A stretch of DNA of 64,000 nucleotides from Acidobacteriota bacterium (GTDB lineage Bacteria; Acidobacteriota; Terriglobia; Terriglobales; Acidobacteriaceae). The notes beneath the pieces are model-generated. The model saw only the letters and a list, made by a program, of their open reading frames with translations, had not been told where the DNA came from and made no database searches. The stretch lies in contig JAJXWA010000003.1 in the NCBI GenBank assembly GCA_021781795.1, positions 60,001 to 124,000 on the forward strand, written 5' to 3'. This document shows positions 17,074 to 26,023 of the stretch, one piece after another (position 1 is the first letter of the stretch; each line of letters starts with the position of its first letter). The translations under genes were made by a program, and so were the position numbers.

Positions 17074-18330
17074 TCAGCTCACTCTGACTGCCCCTGTTGC
17101 GCACAGGTCCCGCTCCGTCAGGAACTCCTGAAACACTTCATTGGAAAGCAAACGGCCGCGCGCAGTGAGCGTTACCGTTTCCCCGGCTTTACTGACAAGA
17201 CCATTCGCGCCAAGTTTCGTAACGGATTCCAAGGCGCTCTCCACGCGCTCTGCTCCGAACTCGGACCGAAGAGATTGAAGATCGACACCCCTGTTCATCC
17301 TAAGACCCAGAAACCATGCTTCCTCGAATTGCTCCGCTACGAAGAGCCAATCCGCCTCAACGTGCTTCAAGCCGGTAAGGTACGTGCGCAAATCATCCGT
17401 CGTCTTGCAACGCAGCAATGGACGGGGCAGGGTCTTGTTCGCGTGCGCATCGGGGTGGAACCTCGCCACCAACGCCGATGAGGCATCCAGACCGAGTCCG
17501 AGATAGGGCCGTCGCTGCCAGTAGCGCAAGTTATGTCTGGACGCCGAACAGGGCCTGGCAAAATTGGAGATTTCGTATTGCTGCAGACCCGCATTGTGCA
17601 ACCGCTCCGCAGCCTTCTCATACATGCGAACGATGGCTTCGTCTGTAGGCACCAGATCCGCGTGATACCGGTGACCGCCAACGAGCAGTTCCCTGCCAAG
17701 CCGCGAGTCCTCATCAACTTCCAGCATGTAGATGCTCGCATGGGGAACACCCGTATCGAGCAGGACTGCGAGGGACTCATCCCAACTGGACAGAGTCTGC
17801 CCGGACAGACCGGCAATGAGATCAAGGTTGAGGTTCGTGATGCCCGCGGCGCGAAGACGCTCTACATCGTCCAGCACATCGGATCGCTTGTGCAGACGGC
17901 CGCTCGCGCTGGCTTCGCTGTCGATGAAGCTTTGCACGCCAAGACTGACACGGTTGACCCCGACTTCAGCCATTGCGAACAAGGTCGCGTCTTGCAACTG
18001 CCCCGGCGCGCATTCCATCGTAATTTCTGCATTGCCCTCAACGCGAAATGCAGCATGTATTGCGCCAAAGAGGCGGTGAATCAATTCAGGCTCGAGCAGG
18101 CTCGGGGTCCCGCCACCAAGATAAATCGTGTCAACGACTTTGGGCAGCTCTACCCTAACGCTCTCTGCCCAGTCGAAAGACGACTCGATGTCTTCCACCA
18201 GCCGGTTCAGGTAACGATCATGCTCGCTCGCGGGATAAACGCCTGACGCAAAATTGCAATAGGTACACTTGGAACGACAGAATGGGAACGAGAGATATAG
18301 TCCCACCGTGTCTGCCACTGCCACCTGCAT
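17074..18330 (-). CDS. hemW: radical SAM protein HemW (haem chaperone), HemN-like
   Basis: 418-aa radical SAM enzyme family member. The 4Fe-4S motif is CRSKCTYCNF. The residue after the third Cys pair is Phe, not the Cys that defines true HemN coproporphyrinogen oxidase, so HemW is the better call. LGGGTPSLL, the SLGVQSF strand and the NLDLIAGLSGQ segment are typical. The C-terminal HemN domain (YEISNFARP, then a winged-helix ending) is intact. HemW proteins bind haem and are thought to deliver it to respiratory enzymes. The protein is slightly longer than the usual 380 aa. It is divergent from the metallophosphoesterase gene. Confidence 0.92.
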   Translation of the reverse strand: MQVAVADTVGLYLSFPFCRSKCTYCNFASGVYPASEHDRYLNRLVEDIESSFDWAESVRVELPKVVDTIYLGGGTPSLLEPELIHRLFGAIHAAFRVEGNAEITMECAPGQLQDATLFAMAEVGVNRVSLGVQSFIDSEASASGRLHKRSDVLDDVERLRAAGITNLNLDLIAGLSGQTLSSWDESLAVLLDTGVPHASIYMLEVDEDSRLGRELLVGGHRYHADLVPTDEAIVRMYEKAAERLHNAGLQQYEISNFARPCSASRHNLRYWQRRPYLGLGLDASSALVARFHPDAHANKTLPRPLLRCKTTDDLRTYLTGLKHVEADWLFVAEQFEEAWFLGLRMNRGVDLQSLRSEFGAERVESALESVTKLGANGLVSKAGETVTLTARGRLLSNEVFQEFLTERDLCATGAVRVS

Positions 18331-18416
18331 AAAAAGATTGTTTCACGTTGACCCCACCGCACTGCGCAGAGACGAAGGGAACCGCAACATGCCACAATGG
18401 CGTAAGGAGATGATGC

Positions 18417-19535
18417 TTGAAAGCGTGGCCTGTTCTGGGCATTCTGGCGGTCCAAGTCATTCTGTGCCTGGCGCACTGGTTTCTTTACATCACCTGGGTT
18501 CACTTCTGGTGGCCCATGAGCTCCGCTGCCGATGAAACGCTTCGTGCCGTGCTGTTAGTTCTCTCTTCCACATTCGTTGTTGCCGCACTGCTGAGCTTTC
18601 GCTATACCAACCTCCTGGTGGACGTCGTGTATTGGATTGCGTCCCTTTGGCTCGGCTTGCTGAACTTCCTGTTTGTCGCCGCCTGTCTCGCATGGGTTGC
18701 GGACCTCCTGCTATCACCGGCCGTCGGGAGTGCGGCAATCAAGGCCCTACGCCCGCAGTTGATTTCGTCGCTTTTCGCCGTTGCTCTTCTGGTTGCCCTC
18801 TACGGCTTCATCAATGCGCGCATCATTCGCCATCGTGTGCTGAAAGTGAAGCTGCCGAACCTGCCTCCGCAGTGGCGAGGCCGGACTGCGCTGGTGATGA
18901 GCGATCTTCATCTCGGCAACATCAACCGGCAGCGCTTTGCGCGCCGCCTCGCCGCAGTTGCACGCAAACTGGACCCCGCAATCATCCTTATCCCAGGTGA
19001 TGTGTTTGATGGCGGCCGCACTGCGCCAGAGTGGCTGGCAGAGCCGCTCTTTGCCCTTCAGCCCCCACTGGGCACTTACTGCGTTCTCGGGAACCACGAC
19101 GAATTTGCCGGCGCCTTGCGTTGCGCTCACGCCATGCAGAACGGCGGCTTTCATGTGCTGCAGGAAGAAAGTGTGAACGTGGATGGCCTGACGCTGATTG
19201 GCGTCTCCTATCGCCAATCGACGCGGCCCGTTCATCTGCGAGGATTCCTGGAACGGCTTCAGCTGAATGGCTCGCCCAGCGTCCTGCTCCAGCATGTTCC
19301 GAATCGACTGTCGATCGTCGAAGAAGCCGGAGTCAGCCTGCAGATATGCGGCCACACGCACGGCGGGCAGATCTTCCCGTTCAGCTGGGTCACCCATCGC
19401 GCTTTTGGCCGCTTTACCTACGGATTGCACAACCACGGCAAGTTGCAGGTCTATACATCGAGCGGCGCAGGAACCTGGGGCCCACCCATGCGCGTCGGCA
19501 CGCATCCCGAGGTCGTCTTGCTCACCTTTGAATGA
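18417..19535 (+). CDS. membrane-anchored metallophosphoesterase (YkuE-like)
   Basis: 372 aa: about four N-terminal transmembrane helices (residues 1-135), then a calcineurin-type phosphoesterase domain. Metal-site motifs in order: SDLHLGN, GDVFDGG, GNHDE, LQHVPN and GHTHGGQ. Relatives of the YkuE type act on lipid-linked or envelope phosphates, but the substrate is not known here. The start is TTG at 18417 with AAGGAGA at ideal spacing. The order of motifs is complete, so the enzyme should be active. Probably transcribed alone; the hemW start is 86 bases away on the other strand. Confidence 0.92.
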   Translation: MKAWPVLGILAVQVILCLAHWFLYITWVHFWWPMSSAADETLRAVLLVLSSTFVVAALLSFRYTNLLVDVVYWIASLWLGLLNFLFVAACLAWVADLLLSPAVGSAAIKALRPQLISSLFAVALLVALYGFINARIIRHRVLKVKLPNLPPQWRGRTALVMSDLHLGNINRQRFARRLAAVARKLDPAIILIPGDVFDGGRTAPEWLAEPLFALQPPLGTYCVLGNHDEFAGALRCAHAMQNGGFHVLQEESVNVDGLTLIGVSYRQSTRPVHLRGFLERLQLNGSPSVLLQHVPNRLSIVEEAGVSLQICGHTHGGQIFPFSWVTHRAFGRFTYGLHNHGKLQVYTSSGAGTWGPPMRVGTHPEVVLLTFE

Positions 19536-19596
19536 ACGTGTTCTGATAGCTTTGCTCAATCAGGCGTAGCGAACTCCGCATTGAAAGGTGCTTCTT

Positions 19597-21780
19597 ATGC
19601 TGCCGATCAGCAAACGCTTTCCTGCAATCCTGTCCGTGGTTCTCCTCGCTTGCTCATGCGCTTTTGCGGCTCAGCCGGGCGCGCAATCCGACAGGAACAA
19701 GGCCGTCAACGCCACACTCGACTTCCCCACCGTGCTCTATGGCGCGGCCTACTACAACGAGTACATGCCCGGTGATCAGCAGGCCCGGCTTGCGAAGGAC
19801 GTAGACCTGATGAAGGCCGCCGGTCTGAATGTCGTCCGCATGGGCGAGTCGACCTGGAGCCTCTGGGAACCGGAAGACGGCCAGTTTGATTACGCATGGA
19901 TGGACCACATTGTGGACGCGATGGGAAAAGCCGGCATCAAGGTCATTCTCGGAACGCCCACATACTCCATCCCTGCGTGGATGGCGCACGAGCATCCTGA
20001 GATTCTTGCGCATCGAGTCAACCCCGACATGCACGGCGGTCCCACGCTGAAGAACACCTACGGCATGCGCCAGAACATGGATACGGACTCACCTGCATAC
20101 CGCTTCTATGCCGAGCGCCTGATCCGCCACATCGTAGCTCATTACAAAGACAACCCCACCGTGATTGGCTGGCAACTTGACAATGAAACCTCCAGTTATG
20201 ACGCGGCCAACCGCGATGTGTTTGTCGGATTCCAGCATTATCTTGAGAAGAAGTTCGGCACACCGGAAGCGCTCAGTAAAGCGTGGTTCCTCAACTACTG
20301 GGGCGAGAATCTGCACACATGGGAGGACCTGCCTGAGCGCAGCGGCGCGCAAAGCACAGGCTACAAGCTGGAGTGGACTCGCTGGAGCCAGATACGCGTT
20401 ACAGACTTTCTGCGCTGGCAGGCGGCGCTGGCGCGGGAATGCGCCGGGCCCGGGCAGTTCGTCACTACAGACTACGGCGGCATGATGCGCCATGATGTCA
20501 ATGAAGAGGCTGTCGCAGCGTTCCTCGACATACCGGCCGACAACGTATACCACGCCACGCAGGACCACTACGACGGCTCCCTTCAATCGCTGCAGGAGGA
20601 TTTTACCCGTTCGCTGAAACACGGCAACTTCCTCATCACCGAGACCAACGCACAAACCATCGGCTGGAGCTCACAAGGGCAATTTCCCCCCTACGATGGC
20701 CAGCTTCGCGAAGATGTGTATACCCATCTCTCCAACGGCGCCAACATGGTGGAGTACTGGCACTGGGCTTCCATCGCAGCGAACCAGGAGACCTATTGGA
20801 AGGGCATTCTGTCCCACGATCTTGAGCCGAATCGCGCCTACGCCGAAATGAGCCGCACCGCGCATGAGTTGCAGAAGATCGGACCGCATCTTGTCGGCCT
20901 GCAGATTCACAATCAGGTTGCCATCCTGTGGAGTCGCGACTCCGCCAACGCCATCGACTTCATGCCCTACGGCGGGCCGGTTCCTGCGTGGAGCTGGACC
21001 CACCAGCCGCAGGGCTACGACTCACTCGTGCAGCAGATGCATCGCTCCCTTTATGACCTTAACGTGGGCGCGGATTTCGTCTTTCCTGAGACGAAGGATT
21101 TCTCAGCTTACAAACTGCTCATCGTGCCTGCCTTGTATATCTCAGACGATGCACTGTTGCAGCGAATTTCAGACTACGTGAAGAATGGCGGCCACGTTGT
21201 GATGACCTTCAAAAGCGGATTTGCCAATGAGAACTCCGCGGTTCGCTGGCAACGTGCGCCAGGTCCTCTGCGGGAAGCTGCAGGCTTCAGCTATCAGGAG
21301 TTTTCCAATCTCGAACAGCCGCTCGCTCTCAAGGGCGATCCGTTCCACGCTGGAGCCGCGAATCAAGTCTCTTACTGGGCTGAGTTCCTGATGCTTGAAC
21401 ACGCAAAGCCGCTCGCCTACTACGACCATCCATTTTTCGGTCAGTGGCCGGCCATCACGGAGAACCAATTCGGCGCAGGCACGCTCTTGTACGAAGGAAC
21501 TTACCTCTCAAACGATCTGCAAAAAGCGATTCTGCTGCGTGCCCTCGAAGGTGCGCGCCTGACGACCTCTGACCAGCAGCTACCTGCGCATGTTCACGTG
21601 CAGCATGGCATCAACCGGCTCGGCAAACAGGTCCATTACTACTTCAACTACTCCGGCTCCGAGGTTCATGCGCCCTATGCCTATGGTGCCGGCAAGAGCC
21701 TGCTCAGTGAGAAGCCGCTCGCCAAAGGGGATACACTCACTCTCGCACCGTGGGATTTGGCCATCATCGAAGAACAGTAA
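19597..21780 (+). CDS. secreted GH42 beta-galactosidase
   Basis: 727-aa glycoside hydrolase family 42 enzyme that removes terminal beta-galactosyl residues. An N-terminal signal (SVVLLACSCAFA) could be cleaved by signal peptidase I or, through LLAC, lipidated. The TIM barrel carries the acid/base Glu in QLDNET (about residue 190) and the nucleophile in LITETNAQ (about 350). A trimerisation domain and a small C-terminal beta domain follow. The ATG at 19597 has AAAGG eight bases before it; the track's GTG at 19588 overlaps that site. Export is unusual compared with cytosolic GH42 enzymes and fits growth on plant galactans. The neighbouring GH3 gene supports a polysaccharide role. Confidence 0.93.
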   Translation: MLPISKRFPAILSVVLLACSCAFAAQPGAQSDRNKAVNATLDFPTVLYGAAYYNEYMPGDQQARLAKDVDLMKAAGLNVVRMGESTWSLWEPEDGQFDYAWMDHIVDAMGKAGIKVILGTPTYSIPAWMAHEHPEILAHRVNPDMHGGPTLKNTYGMRQNMDTDSPAYRFYAERLIRHIVAHYKDNPTVIGWQLDNETSSYDAANRDVFVGFQHYLEKKFGTPEALSKAWFLNYWGENLHTWEDLPERSGAQSTGYKLEWTRWSQIRVTDFLRWQAALARECAGPGQFVTTDYGGMMRHDVNEEAVAAFLDIPADNVYHATQDHYDGSLQSLQEDFTRSLKHGNFLITETNAQTIGWSSQGQFPPYDGQLREDVYTHLSNGANMVEYWHWASIAANQETYWKGILSHDLEPNRAYAEMSRTAHELQKIGPHLVGLQIHNQVAILWSRDSANAIDFMPYGGPVPAWSWTHQPQGYDSLVQQMHRSLYDLNVGADFVFPETKDFSAYKLLIVPALYISDDALLQRISDYVKNGGHVVMTFKSGFANENSAVRWQRAPGPLREAAGFSYQEFSNLEQPLALKGDPFHAGAANQVSYWAEFLMLEHAKPLAYYDHPFFGQWPAITENQFGAGTLLYEGTYLSNDLQKAILLRALEGARLTTSDQQLPAHVHVQHGINRLGKQVHYYFNYSGSEVHAPYAYGAGKSLLSEKPLAKGDTLTLAPWDLAIIEEQ

Positions 21781-21924
21781 GTGCTGAACGGAGTTTCGAT
21801 ACCACTACAAGAAGCTTCCCAACATCTGTGACGCAGGCCATGGTAGGTTCAGCTTCCCAGTGCTTTGATGGAGTTTGCCCAGAAATCCACAACATGGACG
21901 GGCGAATTGAAGGAGAAGATCCAG

Positions 21925-23634
21925 ATGAGCATCGAGACTCTCACCGAGCAAGGCAAACAAGCGGTCGTTCAGACCCCGTTCTACGGCCGCGAACTACTGC
22001 TGAATGCCCGGCTCAATAAAGGGACCGCGTTTACAGAATCCGAGCGGGATGCTTTTGCGCTGCACGGGCTGCTCCCGCCGCATGTGGGAACACTCGATGA
22101 ACAACGGGAACGGCGCAAGAGAGCGCTCGACGCCCAGCCAACGCCATTTGCAAAATACACCTTTATGCGCGAATTACAGGACACAACGGAGACGTTGTTC
22201 TATTCGCTGATCGCGCACTATATCGAAGAGCTTCTGCCCATCGTCTACACGCCTGCCGTCGGAGAGGGCTGCCAGCGCTTCAGCGAAATCTGGCGCCGAC
22301 CCCGGGGACTCTTCATCAGCTATCCCAACCGCCATCGTATCGAGCAGATTCTTGCCGATCCTGCGTACGACGGCATTCGCTGCATTGTCGTCAGCGATGG
22401 CGAACGCATTCTCGGACTTGGCGATCAGGGTGCGGGCGGCATGGGCATTCCCATCGGCAAAATGGCTCTTTACACCGCGCTGGGGGGCATCCCGCCTGAG
22501 CATTGCCTGCCCATCCTGCTCGATGTTGGCACAGATAATGAAGCGCTTCTTAGCAATCCTCTGTACATTGGCTGGCAAAACAAGCGCGTACGCGGTCCCG
22601 AATACGATGCATTCGTTGAAGCCTTTGTCGCCGCAGTCGAGAAGCGCTGGCCCCACATTTTGCTGCAATGGGAAGACTTCGCAGGCGAGAATGCGCTGAC
22701 CCTGCTCGATCGATATCGCACGCGCTTGTGCACCTTCAACGACGACATTCAGGGGACAGCGGCCGTCACGACCGCCACGCTGCTCGCCGCCATCCACGCA
22801 ACCGGCGTACCCCTGAAGGATCAGACCATCGCAATGTTCGGCTCGGGCTCCGCCGGTATCGGCATCATCAACTTGCTGATCAGCGCCATGCGCGAGGAAG
22901 GTCTGACGGCAGAGCAGGCGCGCAGCCGCTTCTACGCCTTCAATCGCTACGGGCTTCTGATCGAGGGGTGCCGCGGCATTCGCATGGGCCAACAGGCGCT
23001 GCTCCGCAAGCGGTCCGACGTCGAGAACTGGGAACTCTCTGGCGGAGATGACATTTCCCTGCTCGATGTGGTGCGAAATGCGGGTATCACCGTGCTCGTG
23101 GGTGTCTCCGCGCAGGCTGGCGCATTCACAGAGGAGATGGTGCGGAGTATGGCCGCGCACACAGAGCGCCCGATCATCTTCCCGCTCTCCAATCCCACCT
23201 CGAAGTCCGAAGCCATTCCGGCAGATCTCTTGCACTGGACGGATGGCCGAGCCATCATCGGCACCGGGAGCCCCTTTGCACCCGTACCATTCGGCAACGG
23301 TGCAATTCCCATCGCGCAGGTCAACAACTCCTACATCTTCCCCGGATTGGCGCTCGGCATCCTCGTCAGCCGGGCACGTCGCGTGACGGATTCCATGATG
23401 ATGGCCGCAGCCAAAGCGCTCGCGGGGCTTTCACCAGCGCGGCGTGATAGAAACGCACCTTTGCTGCCGCCCATCTCGGAGTCGCGCAACCTCAGTCTCG
23501 TTGTCGCGGAGGCAGTCGGCAGGCAAGCCATCGTGGAGGGAGTCGCTGAGATCGAGGACCCCTTGCTGTTACCCGAAATGCTTCGGGGGTACGTGTGGGA
23601 TCCGGTCTATCTGCCCTACCAACGCATCCGCTGA
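21925..23634 (+). CDS. maeA: NAD-dependent malic enzyme
   Basis: Oxidatively decarboxylates malate to pyruvate and CO2; cytosolic. It is 569 aa from the ATG at 21925, which follows GAAGGAGAAG, close to the 565 aa of E. coli MaeA; the upstream TTG start adds 20 residues. Family motifs: LLPIVYTPAVGEGC, GERILGLGDQGAGGMGIPIGK, the metal site FNDDIQGTA, the nucleotide loop FGSGSAGIGI, and PLSNPTSKSEA near the end. With ppdK elsewhere in the window it would allow C4 to C3 carbon flux toward PEP. The 144-base upstream gap shows no clear promoter. Confidence 0.95.
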   Translation: MSIETLTEQGKQAVVQTPFYGRELLLNARLNKGTAFTESERDAFALHGLLPPHVGTLDEQRERRKRALDAQPTPFAKYTFMRELQDTTETLFYSLIAHYIEELLPIVYTPAVGEGCQRFSEIWRRPRGLFISYPNRHRIEQILADPAYDGIRCIVVSDGERILGLGDQGAGGMGIPIGKMALYTALGGIPPEHCLPILLDVGTDNEALLSNPLYIGWQNKRVRGPEYDAFVEAFVAAVEKRWPHILLQWEDFAGENALTLLDRYRTRLCTFNDDIQGTAAVTTATLLAAIHATGVPLKDQTIAMFGSGSAGIGIINLLISAMREEGLTAEQARSRFYAFNRYGLLIEGCRGIRMGQQALLRKRSDVENWELSGGDDISLLDVVRNAGITVLVGVSAQAGAFTEEMVRSMAAHTERPIIFPLSNPTSKSEAIPADLLHWTDGRAIIGTGSPFAPVPFGNGAIPIAQVNNSYIFPGLALGILVSRARRVTDSMMMAAAKALAGLSPARRDRNAPLLPPISESRNLSLVVAEAVGRQAIVEGVAEIEDPLLLPEMLRGYVWDPVYLPYQRIR

Positions 23635-23710
23635 CCCAAGAAAGCCCAGCCGGCAGGAGAGTTGATACTATGGGAGCGTCCAAGGATAAACGTTTTATCT
23701 AGGGGGTTCC

Positions 23711-25954
23711 ATGAATCACTCTCCGCGCCGCAGCCTTGCTTGTCTCGCTGGCTGCCTGCTGCTTTCCAGCGCCGTCTTCAGTCTTCCTGCCATGGCTCAG
23801 CAGACCTCCACGCATGCCAAAGGGCCGTGGATGGATACGACTCTCACACCGGATCTGCGGGCTGACCTTGTCATGAAGGAAATGACACTCGATGAAAAGA
23901 TTGCTCTGCTGCACGGCGTAGGCATGCCTACCGATGATCCAGTCACACCGGAGAATGCAGCATCGAATCGCGGCGTCGGCTATGTGGTGGGAGTGCCGCG
24001 TCTTGGCATTCCCGGCATCGATATGAGCGACGCAGCCTACGGCGTGCGATCAAGTGGCGTCAACGGCCGCTACTCCACTGCGCTGCCCGCGAATGTAGCC
24101 GCAGCCGCAAGCTGGGATCCTGATGCGGCCTTCGAGTACGGCGCACTCATTGGCCGCGAGTTGCGCGCACAGGGCTACAACATGACGCTCGGCGGCGGCA
24201 CCAATCTCACGCGCGAACCGCGCAACGGCCGCACATTTGAGTACCTGGGCGAAGATCCCGTGCTGGCCGGTACTCTGGTCGCGCACCTCATTCAAGGCAC
24301 ACAATCCGCACACGTGATTGGCGACATCAAGCACTACGCATTCAATGACCAGGAGAGCGGGCGCAACTCCGTGAATATCCACATCGGCAAGCGCGCCGCA
24401 CGCGAGAGCGACCTTCTCGCCTTTGAGATTGGCGTGGAGCAGGGGCACCCTGCCGCGGTTATGTGCTCTTACAACCGCGTCAACGGCGACTTTGCATGCG
24501 AGAATCAATACCTTCTGAACGATGTTCTCAAGAAGGACTGGAAGTTTCCCGGCTTTGTGCTCTCGGACTGGGGCGGCACGCATTCCACTGAAAAAGCATC
24601 TGCTGCTGGCCTGGACAATGAAGAACCGGGCCGCTTCTTCTTCGACGAGCGTTACAAAGCAGCGGTGCAGTCCGGCGCGATTCCAATGACCGAGCTGGAC
24701 GATCATGTACACCGCATTCTCCGCTCGATGTTTGCGGTGGGCGCAGTGGATAATCCACGCCAGCGCAGTGTTGTTGATCCCTTTGCAGGATTTGAGACTG
24801 CGCGCAAAATCGAAGAGAGCGGCATCGTGCTCCTGAAAAATGAGCACAACACTCTGCCGCTCAGCGCGGCACAGATACACTCCATCGCCGTCATCGGCTC
24901 ACATTCGGATGTAGGCATGATCTCCGGCGGCGGCTCCGCGCAGGTGGATCCCATCGGCGGAAACGCCATCATTCCGCCTGGCAAAGGCGCGACGCATTGG
25001 CTAGAGGAGATATGGTTCCCGACCTCGCCGTTGAAGGCGATTCAGGCGCGTGCGCCTGGCGCGAAGGTCACGTACGATCCGGGCACGGACCCCGCAGCAG
25101 CAGCAGCAGCCGCAAAGAGCGCGGAAGTGGCAATCGTCTTCGCTTATCAGTGGGAGAGTGAAGGCATGGATCTGCCGAGCCTCTCGCTGCCTCATCATCA
25201 GGATGACGTCGTCGCCGCCGTAGCCGCGGCCAATCCGCGCACCATCGTCGTGCTGGAATCCGGAAGTCCCGTGACGATGCCGTGGGTCAAAGCGCCCGCT
25301 GCAATTCTGGAAGCCTGGTATAGCGGCAGTGATGGGGCCGATGCCGTCGGCAATGTCCTCTTCGGCTCGGTGAACCCCAGCGGCAAGCTGCCCAACACCT
25401 TTCCGATCAGCGAAGCAGACCTGCCCCACCCCGCGGTGACGATGCCCCCGCCCGCCTCCGAGCATTTCTCCGGCCCCGTCTCACCGGAGCAGCGCGCCGC
25501 CGGACTGCCGCCATTCGACGTGACCTATGATGAGGGCGTGAAGGTCGGCTACAAGTGGTATGACGCAGAGAAGAAGCCCGTGCTGTTCCCATTTGGCTTC
25601 GGCCTCTCGTATACCACCTTCAGCTACTCAGGCCTGCGGGTGGAAAAAGGCCAGACCATCAAGGCCACCTTCACCGTGGCGAACACTGGCTCGCGCGCCG
25701 GCACGGAAATTGCCGAAGTCTACTCCGCGCTCCCCGCTGCGGCGCATGAGCCGCCGAAGCGCCTCGTCGGATTTACGCGCGTCAAGCTCGAACCACGGGA
25801 AAAGCAGACCGTTACGGTTGAAATCGATTCAAAATATCTGTCGATTTTTGACGAGGAAAAGAACGACTGGACGCTGCTGCCGGGCGTGTATACCCTGATG
25901 GTCGGCGGATCCTCCCAGAGCCTTCCGCTCAAAGCCAACCTTACTGTGCAGTAG
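23711..25954 (+). CDS. secreted GH3 beta-glucosidase
   Basis: 747-aa family 3 glycoside hydrolase, presumably periplasmic. A Sec signal ends in PAMAQQ. The (beta/alpha)8 domain includes the KHYAFNDQE region and the catalytic nucleophile Asp in VLSDWGGTHS (about residue 290). The alpha/beta sandwich domain has IAVIGSHSD and EGMDLPSLSLP. A C-terminal fibronectin-III-like domain runs from FGFGLSYTTF. Likely releases glucose or xylose from beta-linked oligosaccharides. Its end is separated from the convergent kinase gene by a hairpin. Confidence 0.94.
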   Translation: MNHSPRRSLACLAGCLLLSSAVFSLPAMAQQTSTHAKGPWMDTTLTPDLRADLVMKEMTLDEKIALLHGVGMPTDDPVTPENAASNRGVGYVVGVPRLGIPGIDMSDAAYGVRSSGVNGRYSTALPANVAAAASWDPDAAFEYGALIGRELRAQGYNMTLGGGTNLTREPRNGRTFEYLGEDPVLAGTLVAHLIQGTQSAHVIGDIKHYAFNDQESGRNSVNIHIGKRAARESDLLAFEIGVEQGHPAAVMCSYNRVNGDFACENQYLLNDVLKKDWKFPGFVLSDWGGTHSTEKASAAGLDNEEPGRFFFDERYKAAVQSGAIPMTELDDHVHRILRSMFAVGAVDNPRQRSVVDPFAGFETARKIEESGIVLLKNEHNTLPLSAAQIHSIAVIGSHSDVGMISGGGSAQVDPIGGNAIIPPGKGATHWLEEIWFPTSPLKAIQARAPGAKVTYDPGTDPAAAAAAAKSAEVAIVFAYQWESEGMDLPSLSLPHHQDDVVAAVAAANPRTIVVLESGSPVTMPWVKAPAAILEAWYSGSDGADAVGNVLFGSVNPSGKLPNTFPISEADLPHPAVTMPPPASEHFSGPVSPEQRAAGLPPFDVTYDEGVKVGYKWYDAEKKPVLFPFGFGLSYTTFSYSGLRVEKGQTIKATFTVANTGSRAGTEIAEVYSALPAAAHEPPKRLVGFTRVKLEPREKQTVTVEIDSKYLSIFDEEKNDWTLLPGVYTLMVGGSSQSLPLKANLTVQ

Positions 25955-25973
25955 AACTGGATCTCGCATACAA

Positions 25974-26012
25974 CAGAACCCGGTTGCTCCGAGCGAGCGC
26001 CGGGTTCTTCTG
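25974..26012. terminator. hairpin between convergent GH3 and kinase genes
   Basis: AGAACCCGG pairs with CCGGGTTCT; the 16-base loop can itself form a GCTC/GAGC mini-stem. The downstream side reads TTCTTCTGTCT. Its position between convergent genes suggests a bidirectional terminator. Confidence 0.7.
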
Positions 26013-26023
26013 TCTGCAGGCGC

